A stretch of 9,447 bases of DNA, from contig DYZF01000288.1 of assembly GCA_020741375.1 (NCBI GenBank), positions 1 to 9,447 of the forward strand, written 5' to 3'. Numbering within the stretch: the first letter of the stretch is position 1; each line of letters starts with the position of its first letter. The notes below the pieces were generated by a model. It ran no database searches and was not told the DNA's origin. It saw only the letters and a list, made by a program, of their open reading frames with translations. A program made the position numbers and the translations under genes. Below are positions 1-6,331 of the stretch, piece after piece. Origin of the DNA: Tessaracoccus flavescens (lineage in GTDB: Bacteria > Actinomycetota > Actinomycetes > Propionibacteriales > Propionibacteriaceae).

Positions 1-1
1 C

Positions 2-796
2 GGGAAGGGCGTCGTCGGCTATCCAGCGCTCGTGGACGAGGGCGCCAGCGTCGGACTGCGCGTCTTCGACACCGCCGCCAAGGCCGACCGCTCGCACACA
101 CACGGCATACGCCGGTTGCTCACCCTCACCAACCCGGACCCGACGAAATGGGTGGTGTCGCATCTGGGCAGGGAAGAGAAGCTGGCTCTGGCCGATTCGA
201 ACTACCCCACGGTCCCAGACCTCCTCGCCGACGCGTGGTTGAAGGCCGGAGAGCAGCTCGCGGCCGCCGAAGCCCCTCTGCCGGAGATCCGCTCGCAGGC
301 GGACTACGACCGCGTGGCGCTGGCCGTCCGGCAGGAATGCCCCGGCCGCACCCGCGAGGTGGTCGCGACCGCGTCGAAGGCACTGGCGCACCGGACGCAG
401 GCCAGGCTCCTAATTTCGGGCTTCGCCGCAGACCATCCGGCGCGGCGAGACGTCATCAACCAGCTCGACAACCTGCTGTTCAACAAGTTCATCTCTGCGA
501 CGCCGGACCCGTGGTTCTCGCACCTGCCTCGCTACGTCCACGCGGCAGTGCTCCGCCTCCAGCAGGCCGCCGCCAATCCCCGCCGGGATGAGCAACTGCA
601 GCCGCAGATCGACGAGATGGAAGACCTGTACGCGGAACTCACCGACGCGCAGCCGCCCGGCCCGCTCGCCCCACAGGTGGAGGAGATTGCGTTCCTCATC
701 GAAGAGTTCCGGGTGAGTGTGTTCGCGCAGCAACTCCGCACGGCGGTGCCCATTTCCGCCAAGCGCATCCGGTCGGCGATTCGCGCAGCCGGCTGA
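2..796 (+). CDS. hrpA: ATP-dependent RNA helicase HrpA, C-terminal part (5' end outside window)
   Basis: The frame is open from base 2 to a TGA at 794-796, giving the last 264 residues of a longer protein. It begins GKGVVGYPALVDEGASVGLR, which is the start of the DUF3418 region found at the C-terminus of HrpA-type DEAH-box RNA helicases. Further family-like stretches are HTHGIRRLL, DLLFNKFISATP and LPRYVHAAVLRLQ followed by NPRRD. HrpA unwinds RNA using ATP and in Escherichia coli takes part in mRNA cleavage and ribosome-related RNA processing. Its helicase motifs (Walker A, DEAH) lie upstream of this window, so the catalytic half cannot be checked. The internal GTG at 32 is not a start, because homology continues through it. 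tesB follows after 17 bp with no terminator-like hairpin between them. The family assignment is secure; the cellular role is taken from family knowledge. Confidence 0.9.
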   Translation, partial: GKGVVGYPALVDEGASVGLRVFDTAAKADRSHTHGIRRLLTLTNPDPTKWVVSHLGREEKLALADSNYPTVPDLLADAWLKAGEQLAAAEAPLPEIRSQADYDRVALAVRQECPGRTREVVATASKALAHRTQARLLISGFAADHPARRDVINQLDNLLFNKFISATPDPWFSHLPRYVHAAVLRLQQAAANPRRDEQLQPQIDEMEDLYAELTDAQPPGPLAPQVEEIAFLIEEFRVSVFAQQLRTAVPISAKRIRSAIRAAG

Positions 797-801
797 CGCA
801 G

Positions 802-807
802 TAGCCT
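802..807 (+). promoter_or_regulatory. Candidate -10 box for a leaderless tesB transcript
   Basis: TAGCCT fits the actinobacterial TANNNT -10 pattern. It lies in the 17-bp gap after the hrpA stop, and exactly six bases separate it from the GTG start of tesB. Initiation at that G would give a leaderless mRNA. No clear -35 box is visible, and a hexamer match of this kind can arise by chance. The start also lacks a well-spaced Shine-Dalgarno sequence, because the only AGG-like bases directly abut the GTG. Confidence 0.3.
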
Positions 808-813
808 AGGCGG

Positions 814-1653
814 GTGCCGAAAGACGTTGCCGAACTGATTGCCCTCTTCGATCTTGAGAAGACGGGCGAGGCTCAGTTCCGCGGGCCGCACCCCAACACT
901 CAGATGCAGCGCCTCTTCGGCGGTCAGGTGCTGGCGCAGACGCTGGTCGCGGCCGCGCGCACCGTGGCGCCGGATCGGCTCATCCACTCACTCAGCGCCT
1001 ACTTCCTGCGGCCCGGGGCCACCGACGCACCCATGGATTTCGACGTAGAGATCGTGCGCGACGGCAACACGTTCAGCAACCGTCGGGTGGTGACCAGCCA
1101 GGACGGCCGCGTCATCTTCCAGATGACCGCCTCGTTTCAGGAGCCGGAGGACGGGCTGGATCACACCGCCACCACTCCCACCGACGTGTCAGACCCTGAA
1201 GCGTGCCCGCAGCTCCGCGAGGTGTTGGAGCGGCGGTTCGGGGCCAACGTCGCGTTCGTGTCCGAATGGGATGCCCTCGACGTTCGGCTGGCGGCGCGTC
1301 CGGACAAGGCCGATGCCGGCGGGACCATGAAGGCGTGGGTTCGCACGAAGCAGCCGATGCCCGACGATCAACTTCTCCACGCAGCCGTACTGGCGTACCT
1401 GTCGGACATCACCTTGCTGAGCGTGGCCACCGTGCCGCACGAGGTGGAGTTCCTGTCGCCGACGATGCAGGCCGCCTCCATCGACCACGTCATGTGGTTC
1501 CACCGCCCGGTCCGGGTGGACGAGTGGCTGTTGTACGACATGACCTCGCCGTCGGCGTCGCACGCGCGCGGGTTCGCCGTCGGCCGCCTGTTCCAGGGCG
1601 GGGCGGCCGTGGCGTCATGTGCCCAAGAGGGGCTGCTGCGCCAGATCTGCTGA
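814..1653 (+). CDS. tesB: Acyl-CoA thioesterase II (TesB family)
   Basis: The 279-residue product matches the usual length of TesB (286 residues in Escherichia coli). It hydrolyses acyl-CoA thioesters to free acid and CoA in the cytoplasm. The double hot-dog fold is recognisable: the first half carries MQRLFGGQVLAQ (31-42) and SAYFLRPG (61-68), the second IDHVMWFHRP (223-232) and SASHARGF (247-254). The Asp-Thr-Gln catalytic set of the E. coli enzyme aligns to Asp198 in YLSDITLL, Ser222 just before IDHVMWFHR, and Gln271 in AQEGLLR. Ser in place of Thr is a conservative change. An in-frame TAG at 802-804 rules out an upstream start, so GTG 814 is the first possible one, and the protein then lines up with E. 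coli TesB from its first residues. There is no good Shine-Dalgarno sequence. The natural substrate range is not readable from sequence. Confidence 0.95.
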   Translation: MPKDVAELIALFDLEKTGEAQFRGPHPNTQMQRLFGGQVLAQTLVAAARTVAPDRLIHSLSAYFLRPGATDAPMDFDVEIVRDGNTFSNRRVVTSQDGRVIFQMTASFQEPEDGLDHTATTPTDVSDPEACPQLREVLERRFGANVAFVSEWDALDVRLAARPDKADAGGTMKAWVRTKQPMPDDQLLHAAVLAYLSDITLLSVATVPHEVEFLSPTMQAASIDHVMWFHRPVRVDEWLLYDMTSPSASHARGFAVGRLFQGGAAVASCAQEGLLRQIC

Positions 1654-1684
1654 GGAACGATCGCCGCTGACCGGAACAAAGAGA

Positions 1685-1717
1685 CACGGTCCGCCCCGGG
1701 GGAGGGGACGGACCGTG
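1685..1717. terminator. Hairpin terminator between convergent tesB and sigB
   Basis: The arms CACGGTCCG (1685-1693) and CGGACCGTG (1709-1717) are perfectly complementary. CCCC (1694-1697) and GGGG (1704-1707) extend the stem across one bulged A, leaving a six-base loop. The hairpin sits 32 bp after the tesB stop and 24 bp past the sigB stop, so it can serve both convergent genes. On the minus strand it is followed by the T-rich TCTCTTTGTT, a fair intrinsic terminator tail for sigB. On the plus strand only CTTCTT follows. Confidence 0.85.
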
Positions 1718-1740
1718 AGCCTTCTTGAAGGGGAGCGCCG

Positions 1741-2673
1741 TTACGCGGCGACCTCCTGCTGGGCGCGCATGGTAGCCAGTGCCTGACGCTCGATCTGGCG
1801 GACGCGCTCTGCGGTGATACCCCAGTGCGTGCCGATGTCGGCCAGCTTGGCCTGGCGGCCGTCGAGCAGGCCATAGCGACGACGCACAACATCCTGCGAA
1901 CGCTCGTCCAGGCTGGAGAGCATGCCCTCGAGGCGGGTGCGCTCCTCGGCGTCCAGCACCATCTCGTCCGGGCCCGGGGCGGTCTCGCGGGCGATCAGGT
2001 CACCGAGCGAGGTGTCGCCGTCGGCTTCGACGGGAGCGTCCAGCGACACGTGATCGCGGGAGTAGCGCAGCAGATCGATGACGCGGCCCTCTTCGAGGCC
2101 CAACTCGTCGGCGATCTCGGCCAGCTCAGGCTCGCGCCCTAGTTCGCGCCCGAGGTTGCGACGCACTGCCGAGACCTGGTTGACCTGCTCGGCGACGTGC
2201 ACCGGCAGACGGACGATGCGGCCCTGCTGGGCGATGCCGCGCGAGATGGCCTGACGTACCCACCAGGTGGCGTAGGTGGAGAACTTAAAGCCCTTGGCGT
2301 AGTCGAACTTCTCGACGGCGCGGATGAGGCCGGTGTTGCCCTCCTGAACGAGATCGAGCAGGGGCAGCTGGGCGCGGCCGTACTTGCGGGCGACGGACAC
2401 CACCAGACGCAGGTTCGCCTGGATGAACCGCTGAACCGCGCGCTCACCCTCGGCCGCGATCTCGCGGAGTTCGTCCTCGGTGGCCTTGACGGACGTGGTC
2501 TCGGATCCGTCCAGCACCTGCTGGGCGTAGAGCCCCGCCTCGATGGTGCGGGCAAGTTCCACTTCTTCGACGGCGGTCAACAGGGGGGTCTTCGCGATGG
2601 CGTCGAGGTAGAGACCAACGGCATCCTTACCGTCGATGCCTTCAGTGCTCCGTGTGCGGGTGCTGGTGTTCAT
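1741..2673 (-). CDS. sigB: SigB-like group 2 RNA polymerase sigma factor
   Basis: This 310-residue protein of the sigma-70 family directs RNA polymerase to promoters. It has region 1.2 (about 18-48, [13 protein letters not shown]), region 2 (about 85-150, including the core-binding [19 protein letters not shown] and the -10-reading [13 protein letters not shown]), region 3 with its finger (about 155-230) and region 4.2 with the -35-reading helix-turn-helix (276-303). It lacks the long tail of SigA, which marks it as group 2, resembling mycobacterial SigB or streptomycete Hrd proteins. Its C-terminus ([11 protein letters not shown]) lacks the KLRHP ending of principal sigma factors. The ATG at 2673 is preferred over one at 2691 because GAGAGG lies 10 bases upstream and the predicted ECF promoter would leave only about 12 bases before the longer start. 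sigA is divergent. The exact subfamily name is less certain than the sigma-factor call. Confidence 0.92.
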   Translation of the reverse strand: MNTSTRTRSTEGIDGKDAVGLYLDAIAKTPLLTAVEEVELARTIEAGLYAQQVLDGSETTSVKATEDELREIAAEGERAVQRFIQANLRLVVSVARKYGRAQLPLLDLVQEGNTGLIRAVEKFDYAKGFKFSTYATWWVRQAISRGIAQQGRIVRLPVHVAEQVNQVSAVRRNLGRELGREPELAEIADELGLEEGRVIDLLRYSRDHVSLDAPVEADGDTSLGDLIARETAPGPDEMVLDAEERTRLEGMLSSLDERSQDVVRRRYGLLDGRQAKLADIGTHWGITAERVRQIERQALATMRAQQEVAA

Positions 2674-2683
2674 ATCTGCGTGA

Positions 2684-2689
2684 CCTCTC
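2684..2689 (-). promoter_or_regulatory. Ribosome binding site of sigB
   Basis: GAGAGG reads on the minus strand 10 bases before the ATG at 2673. Before the alternative in-frame ATG at 2691 there is only GGGTGA. The better site therefore decides for the shorter protein. Confidence 0.6.
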
Positions 2690-2709
2690 ATTCAAGTCGT
2701 CACCCGGTA

Positions 2710-2736
2710 CAACGCACGAACGGTCCCGCTGGTTCC
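2710..2736 (-). promoter_or_regulatory. Candidate ECF-sigma promoter of sigB (GGAAC-N18-GTTG)
   Basis: On the minus strand GGAAC (2736-2732) is followed after exactly 18 bases by GTTG (2713-2710). This agrees with the known consensus of actinobacterial ECF factors SigE/SigH of mycobacteria and SigR of Streptomyces (GGAAC or GGAAT, about 16-19 bases, GTT). The predicted start point near 2703 leaves about 30 bases of leader, containing the GAGAGG site, before the ATG. In mycobacteria sigB is a known target of SigE and SigH, which makes the match functionally sensible. I saw no comparably good housekeeping promoter on this strand. Confidence 0.6.
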
Positions 2737-2818
2737 ATGAATTTCTTGGCTTCCAGAGAAATCGGACGGTAGTTGTAGGAACCGGCGACAGTTCTCAGGG
2801 CCGAATCAGGGTTGACGT

Positions 2819-2847
2819 TTGAGTACCGGGTAGACGCGTGCAAGAAT
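2819..2847 (+). promoter_or_regulatory. Candidate housekeeping promoter of sigA
   Basis: TTGAGT (2819-2824), a 17-base spacer and AAGAAT (2842-2847) form a plausible sigma-70 promoter. Each hexamer matches four of six consensus positions, and TGC directly before the -10 gives an extended -10 element. The start point would be near 2854, with a leader of about 70 bases. Competing -35-like words occur at 2812 (TTGACG) and 2864 (TTGACT), but neither has a -10 at normal spacing. The call is tentative. Confidence 0.4.
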
Positions 2848-2910
2848 GGACGGGTCGTCACCCTTGACTAAGGCGGGGCGGCGCATGCTCTAAAACTAGG
2901 CGACGGCCTC

Positions 2911-2917
2911 GAGAGGA
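2911..2917 (+). promoter_or_regulatory. Ribosome binding site of sigA
   Basis: GAGAGGA ends five bases before the GTG at 2923 and supports that start codon over any internal one. Confidence 0.7.
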
Positions 2918-2922
2918 TCACA

Positions 2923-4359
2923 GTGACGCAAAACGCTGAAGGAACCGGCAAGCCGACTCGTACCCGCAAGACAGCAGCCGCTGCGGAGCCTGAGGCTGCT
3001 CCAGCCCCCAAGCGCACTCGTCGTCCGGTGGCCGCCAAGGCCGATGCCGCTGAGCAGGCTCCTGCGGCTCCGAAGGCCACCACGCGGGCCGCCTCCGCCA
3101 AGACCGCCGCTGCCAAGTCCACGCCGACCAAGGCCCCAGCGGCCAAGGCCGCCACTACCCGCAAGCCGGCCGCCAAGAAGGCGCCCGCGAAGGGTGCGGA
3201 GAAGCCCGAGCCCACCGTCGCTCAGGCAACCACCGGGGAGGTCGAGGTGCAGTTCGAGCGAGACGGCGACGACGTGGTGCTGACCGTGGGTGGTAAGAAG
3301 CGCTCCCTCGACGAGGTGGACGATTCACAGTTCGTCGAGGCCAACGAGGCGCCCCTGGAGAAGGAACTCGTCGAGGAGGAGCAGGGCTTCGCCCTGTCTG
3401 ATTCCGACGACGCCGACGAGCCCGAGGTGCAGGTGGTCTCCGCCGGTGCCACCGCGGACCCGGTCAAGGACTACCTGAAGCAGATCGGCAAGGTTGCGCT
3501 GCTCAACGCCGTCGAAGAGGTTGAGCTCGCCAAGCGAATCGAGGCCGGCCTGTTCGCGGATGAGCGCCTGAGCTCCGTCGACGAGGTCGTCTCGGACGAC
3601 GACCTCGAAGATTTAGAGTGGATCCGCGAGGACGGCCGTCGGGCCAAGAACCACCTGCTCGAGGCCAACCTGCGTCTCGTCGTCTCCCTCGCCAAGCGCT
3701 ACACCGGTCGCGGCATGCTGTTCCTGGACCTGATCCAGGAGGGCAACCTCGGCCTCATCCGCGCCGTCGAGAAGTTCGACTACACCAAGGGTTACAAGTT
3801 CTCCACCTACGCCACGTGGTGGATCAAGCAGGCCATCACCCGCGCCATGGCGGACCAGGCCCGCACGATCCGTATTCCGGTGCACATGGTGGAAGTCATC
3901 AACAAGCTCGCGCGTGTTCAGCGGCAGATGCTGCAGGATCTCGGCCGCGAACCAACCCCGGAAGAGCTCGCCGTCGAGCTGGACATGACGCCCGAGAAGG
4001 TCGTCGAGGTGCAGAAGTACGGCCGCGAGCCCATTTCGCTGCACACGCCTCTTGGTGAAGACGGTGATTCGGAGTTCGGGGACCTCATCGAGGACTCGGA
4101 GGCCGTTGTCCCGGCGGACGCCGTGAACTTCACCCTGCTTCAGGAGCAGCTCAACGACGTGCTCGACACATTGAGCGAGCGCGAGGCGGGCGTCGTGTCG
4201 ATGCGCTTCGGCCTCACCGATGGTCAGCCCAAGACGCTCGACGAGATCGGCAAGGTCTACGGCGTCACGCGCGAGCGCATTCGCCAGATCGAGTCGAAGA
4301 CGATGTCGAAGCTTCGCCACCCGTCCCGCTCGCAGGTCCTGCGCGACTACCTCGACTGA
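2923..4359 (+). CDS. sigA: Principal (housekeeping) sigma factor SigA / RpoD
   Basis: This 478-residue group 1 sigma factor gives RNA polymerase its main promoter specificity. Residues 1-98 are a basic Ala/Lys/Pro/Thr-rich tail with repeated AAK and PAKK-like words; about 110-178 are acidic. The conserved core starts at [20 protein letters not shown] (region 1.2, from 179). Region 2 covers about 245-313, with RpoD-box residues [19 protein letters not shown] and the -10-reading [13 protein letters not shown]. Region 3 follows, with the finger [16 protein letters not shown] (376-391). Region 4.2 is [20 protein letters not shown] (438-457), and the end is the canonical [15 protein letters not shown]. 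Start GTG 2923 has a good ribosome site. Leu231 is encoded by TTA, the only TTA leucine codon I noticed in the window's genes. The 3' end overlaps the convergent amidotransferase gene by 13 bp. Identification is very secure. Confidence 0.98.
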   Translation: MTQNAEGTGKPTRTRKTAAAAEPEAAPAPKRTRRPVAAKADAAEQAPAAPKATTRAASAKTAAAKSTPTKAPAAKAATTRKPAAKKAPAKGAEKPEPTVAQATTGEVEVQFERDGDDVVLTVGGKKRSLDEVDDSQFVEANEAPLEKELVEEEQGFALSDSDDADEPEVQVVSAGATADPVKDYLKQIGKVALLNAVEEVELAKRIEAGLFADERLSSVDEVVSDDDLEDLEWIREDGRRAKNHLLEANLRLVVSLAKRYTGRGMLFLDLIQEGNLGLIRAVEKFDYTKGYKFSTYATWWIKQAITRAMADQARTIRIPVHMVEVINKLARVQRQMLQDLGREPTPEELAVELDMTPEKVVEVQKYGREPISLHTPLGEDGDSEFGDLIEDSEAVVPADAVNFTLLQEQLNDVLDTLSEREAGVVSMRFGLTDGQPKTLDEIGKVYGVTRERIRQIESKTMSKLRHPSRSQVLRDYLD

Positions 4360-5087
4360 TCGGAGCGCGCCAGATCCACGAAATTCCTCAGGATCTGGTG
4401 CACCTCCGGCGTCACCTCAGCCTCGTACGCGAAAGCGACGAGGCTGTCGGTTTCTTCGGGGCGGAAATACCCGGCTTCGCGGTAGATCCGAATGCGGCTG
4501 GCCAACCCGTCGGCGTCGAGTTCGGGGTGGAACTGGGTGGCGTAGACCCGCGATCCCATCCGGAACGCCTGGACGGGGCACGTGTCGCCCGTCGCCAGCA
4601 GAACTGCTCCCGGAGGCAACGTCGAGCAGGCCTCCTTATGCCCGACGAACGCGCTGACCTGCTCGGGCAGGCCGGAGAACAGCGGATCCCGAGCCCCCTC
4701 GTCGGTCAACGTGGCGACCGCGGTGCCGACCGACTCTCCATAGGTGCGGTCGACGGTGCCGCCCAACCGCCCGGTCAGAGCACCGACGCCGTAGCAGAGG
4801 CCGAGGAAGGGGAAGTCGCGCTTTACCACGTCGTCGACGATGCGTCCCAGATCGTCCTCCACGCGCAGCTGCAGATCGGACTTCTCCGCATCGGAGGCGT
4901 TGAAGGGGCCCCCGCCGAGGAATATGCCGGCGTAGTCGTCGAGGTCCAGCTCCGGGGCGGGGGAGACGTCGAGGCGCAGCTGGACGACGTCGTCGTCAGT
5001 CAGGCCCGCCAAGCGGACGATGGCCTCCCGCTCGCCCTCGGCGGCGTCGTCCTCAGGCCGTGTGCTCAGCAGCAGAAACGGCTTCAT
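4347..5087 (-). CDS. Class I glutamine amidotransferase (GMP synthase-like GATase domain protein)
   Basis: The 246-residue cytosolic protein is a stand-alone GATase1 domain. The nucleophile is Cys98 in [11 protein letters not shown]. The partner residues are His187 and Glu189 in ATQFHPEL, and [13 protein letters not shown] (54-66) supplies the usual oxyanion-side loop. The stretch around [16 protein letters not shown] (149-164) resembles the GMP synthase amidotransferase subunit, but no synthetase domain is attached or nearby. Members hydrolyse glutamine or related gamma-glutamyl compounds. The start ATG (5087-5085) overlaps the stop of the upstream ligase gene in TGATG, so translation is probably coupled. 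A longer open frame continues up to 5855, but that part is a shadow of the ligase gene. The TAG stop lies inside sigA's last codons, giving a convergent overlap. Its specific substrate is unknown; a role in purine synthesis is unlikely from context. Confidence 0.9.
   Translation of the reverse strand: MKPFLLLSTRPEDDAAEGEREAIVRLAGLTDDDVVQLRLDVSPAPELDLDDYAGIFLGGGPFNASDAEKSDLQLRVEDDLGRIVDDVVKRDFPFLGLCYGVGALTGRLGGTVDRTYGESVGTAVATLTDEGARDPLFSGLPEQVSAFVGHKEACSTLPPGAVLLATGDTCPVQAFRMGSRVYATQFHPELDADGLASRIRIYREAGYFRPEETDSLVAFAYEAEVTPEVHQILRNFVDLARSDQSR
4367..4401. terminator. Stem-loop just downstream of sigA, inside the GATase gene
   Basis: CCAGATCC (4370-4377) and GGATCTGG (4391-4398) form a perfect 8-bp inverted repeat. 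The stem extends to 11 bp (4367-4377 with 4391-4401) if one G-U pair is allowed, around a 13-base loop. It begins 8 bases after the sigA stop and encodes part of the last 20 residues of the opposing gene. No T-tract follows on the plus strand, so it is not a textbook intrinsic terminator. It could still define the 3' end of the sigA mRNA, or be chance. Confidence 0.4.
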
Positions 5088-6223
5088 CAGGCTCCTTTGA
5101 ACTGGGGTGTGCCGGCTCGCAACTCGTCGACCATAGCCCGGGTGACGTCGACCACGTCCCCGGTGGCCGCGTAGACGCGTCGCTGGCGCAGGTAGCTCGG
5201 CCCCTTCTTGACCAAGGTGGCGGCGTCGTCGAGCTCTTGGGCGCAGCCGAGCTGGTCGGCGATGTCGCGCAGTTGCTCCACCCAATACAGGATGCCGTCG
5301 GAGGCGTGGACGATGTACTCGTCCTTGCGTGGCGTGATCACGTCCGCCGCGAGCCCGTAGCGGGCAGCGCGCCACTTGTTCTCCCGCATGAACCAATAGG
5401 GGAGCCGTTCGATGGGCTCTCCCACGGCCAAGGCCTGCGACATTCGCTCCACCAAGCACTGGCTGAACGCAGTCAGCGCCCCCACTTCCATCAGCGTGGG
5501 CACCGAATCCATGATGCGGTTCTCGACCGTGCCCCAGGAGGAGGGGCGGACGTCCCAACGGATCTCGGACGGCGATTGGATCATGCCGATCCCCTCGAGC
5601 TGGGCCGCGTACTTCTCCAGTTCGTCCCACGACTCCATGTGATAGGGCAGGCCATTGGTGGGCAGCTGCTGGAAGATCATGGTGCGCTGCGATGCGAACT
5701 GGGTGTCCTCGCCCATCCAGAAGGGCGAACTGGCCGACAGCGCGATGAAGTAGGGGGTGAAACGCGCGATGCCGTAGACGATCGGCAGGGCCTTCTCCCT
5801 GCGGTCGATCCCGTTGTGGATGTGGAGGCCGTTGATGGTCATCTGCTTGCCCCACCAGCCGTTGCGGTCCGTCACTCGGCGGTACTGCGGCTTCTCACGA
5901 GGGATCTGCGCGGCAGGGTCCCCGAACGGGTGGGCTCCAGCCCCCAGAAGGGTGAACCCGCGCGGCTCCAAGATGCTGAGCACGTGCTCGAGGTGCCCGC
6001 GCATTTCATTCACGGCCGACCCGACGGTGTCGTGCACGCCGCTGACGAACTCCAGCATGCTGCTGAGGTATTCGCGCCGGATGGGGCCGTCGACGGGGTC
6101 CTCCACGGAATCAAGCACGAAGTCTGCTCCGGGGACCTGTTCCATCGTGACCGCGTCGACCACGGCGAGTTCCCATTCGATACCGATGGTCGACATCTTC
6201 GACTGCCCGAATTTGATCTTCAT
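5087..6223 (-). CDS. ybdK: YbdK-type carboxylate-amine ligase (glutamate-cysteine ligase family 2)
   Basis: The 378-residue protein belongs to the GCS2 family, which makes gamma-glutamyl amide bonds with ATP; YbdK of Escherichia coli has weak glutamate-cysteine ligase activity. Family landmarks in order are STIGIEWELAVVD (11-23, with the acidic pair Glu16/Glu18), LLGAGAHPF (92-100), QYRRV (113-117), WWGKQMTINGLHIHNGI (123-139), LSASSPFW (162-169), the stretch IRWDVRPSSWGTVENRI (221-237) and RENKWRAARYGL (280-291). The Trp in GIEWEL also occurs in the mycobacterial homologue (Rv0433), so it is a feature of this branch. GLHIHNG differs slightly from the usual HVHVG. The ATG at 6223 has GGGAGGG six bases upstream. 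It is the first gene of a two-gene operon with the coupled amidotransferase. The true amine or amino acid acceptor is not known. Confidence 0.92.
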   Translation of the reverse strand: MKIKFGQSKMSTIGIEWELAVVDAVTMEQVPGADFVLDSVEDPVDGPIRREYLSSMLEFVSGVHDTVGSAVNEMRGHLEHVLSILEPRGFTLLGAGAHPFGDPAAQIPREKPQYRRVTDRNGWWGKQMTINGLHIHNGIDRREKALPIVYGIARFTPYFIALSASSPFWMGEDTQFASQRTMIFQQLPTNGLPYHMESWDELEKYAAQLEGIGMIQSPSEIRWDVRPSSWGTVENRIMDSVPTLMEVGALTAFSQCLVERMSQALAVGEPIERLPYWFMRENKWRAARYGLAADVITPRKDEYIVHASDGILYWVEQLRDIADQLGCAQELDDAATLVKKGPSYLRQRRVYAATGDVVDVTRAMVDELRAGTPQFKGA

Positions 6224-6331
6224 CTGGGGCCCTCCCGTGAGTTGTCCCGAAGACTAACGCACTGTGGAAGGTTAGCGCGGGGGCTTTCGCGGTGGCCTAC
6301 GCTATGGAACGGCATCTAGGAAGGAAGCACC
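6224..6331. promoter_or_regulatory. Divergent intergenic region between ybdK and the aminotransferase gene
   Basis: These 108 bp must hold promoters for both divergent genes. Ribosome sites are clear: GGGAGGG for ybdK (6236-6230, minus strand) and AAGGA (6321-6325) for the aminotransferase. TACGCT (6298-6303) is a possible plus-strand -10, and TAGTCT (6256-6251) a possible minus-strand -10. Neither has a recognisable -35. A short inverted repeat CTAAC-N12-GTTAG (6254-6275) could be an operator but is too short to claim. Confidence 0.4.

Noticed and set aside
2674..2691. Six-residue longer SigB start at 2691
   Set aside because: The ribosome site is poor, and it would leave almost no leader after the predicted promoter. 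The ATG at 2673 has GAGAGG at usable spacing.
2864..2896. TTGACT with TAAAAC as the sigA promoter
   Set aside because: The spacer would be 21 bases, well outside the normal 16-19 range. The pair at 2819-2847 fits better.
3613..4320. A 235-codon minus-strand open frame inside sigA
   Set aside because: It is antisense to the most conserved part of SigA and shows no domain of its own.
4398..5174. A 258-codon plus-strand open frame opposite the GATase gene
   Set aside because: It mirrors the codons of the real gene, has no ribosome site and no family resemblance.
5088..5855. N-terminal extension of the GATase frame to 502 codons
   Set aside because: The added part is a shadow of ybdK in another frame, with composition unlike a real protein. 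The GATase fold begins at [10 protein letters not shown] (ATG 5087).
5060..6319. A 419-codon plus-strand open frame opposite ybdK
   Set aside because: It is antisense to a gene with clear GCS2 motifs. Long antisense frames are expected in high-GC coding DNA, and its translation shows no recognisable domain.
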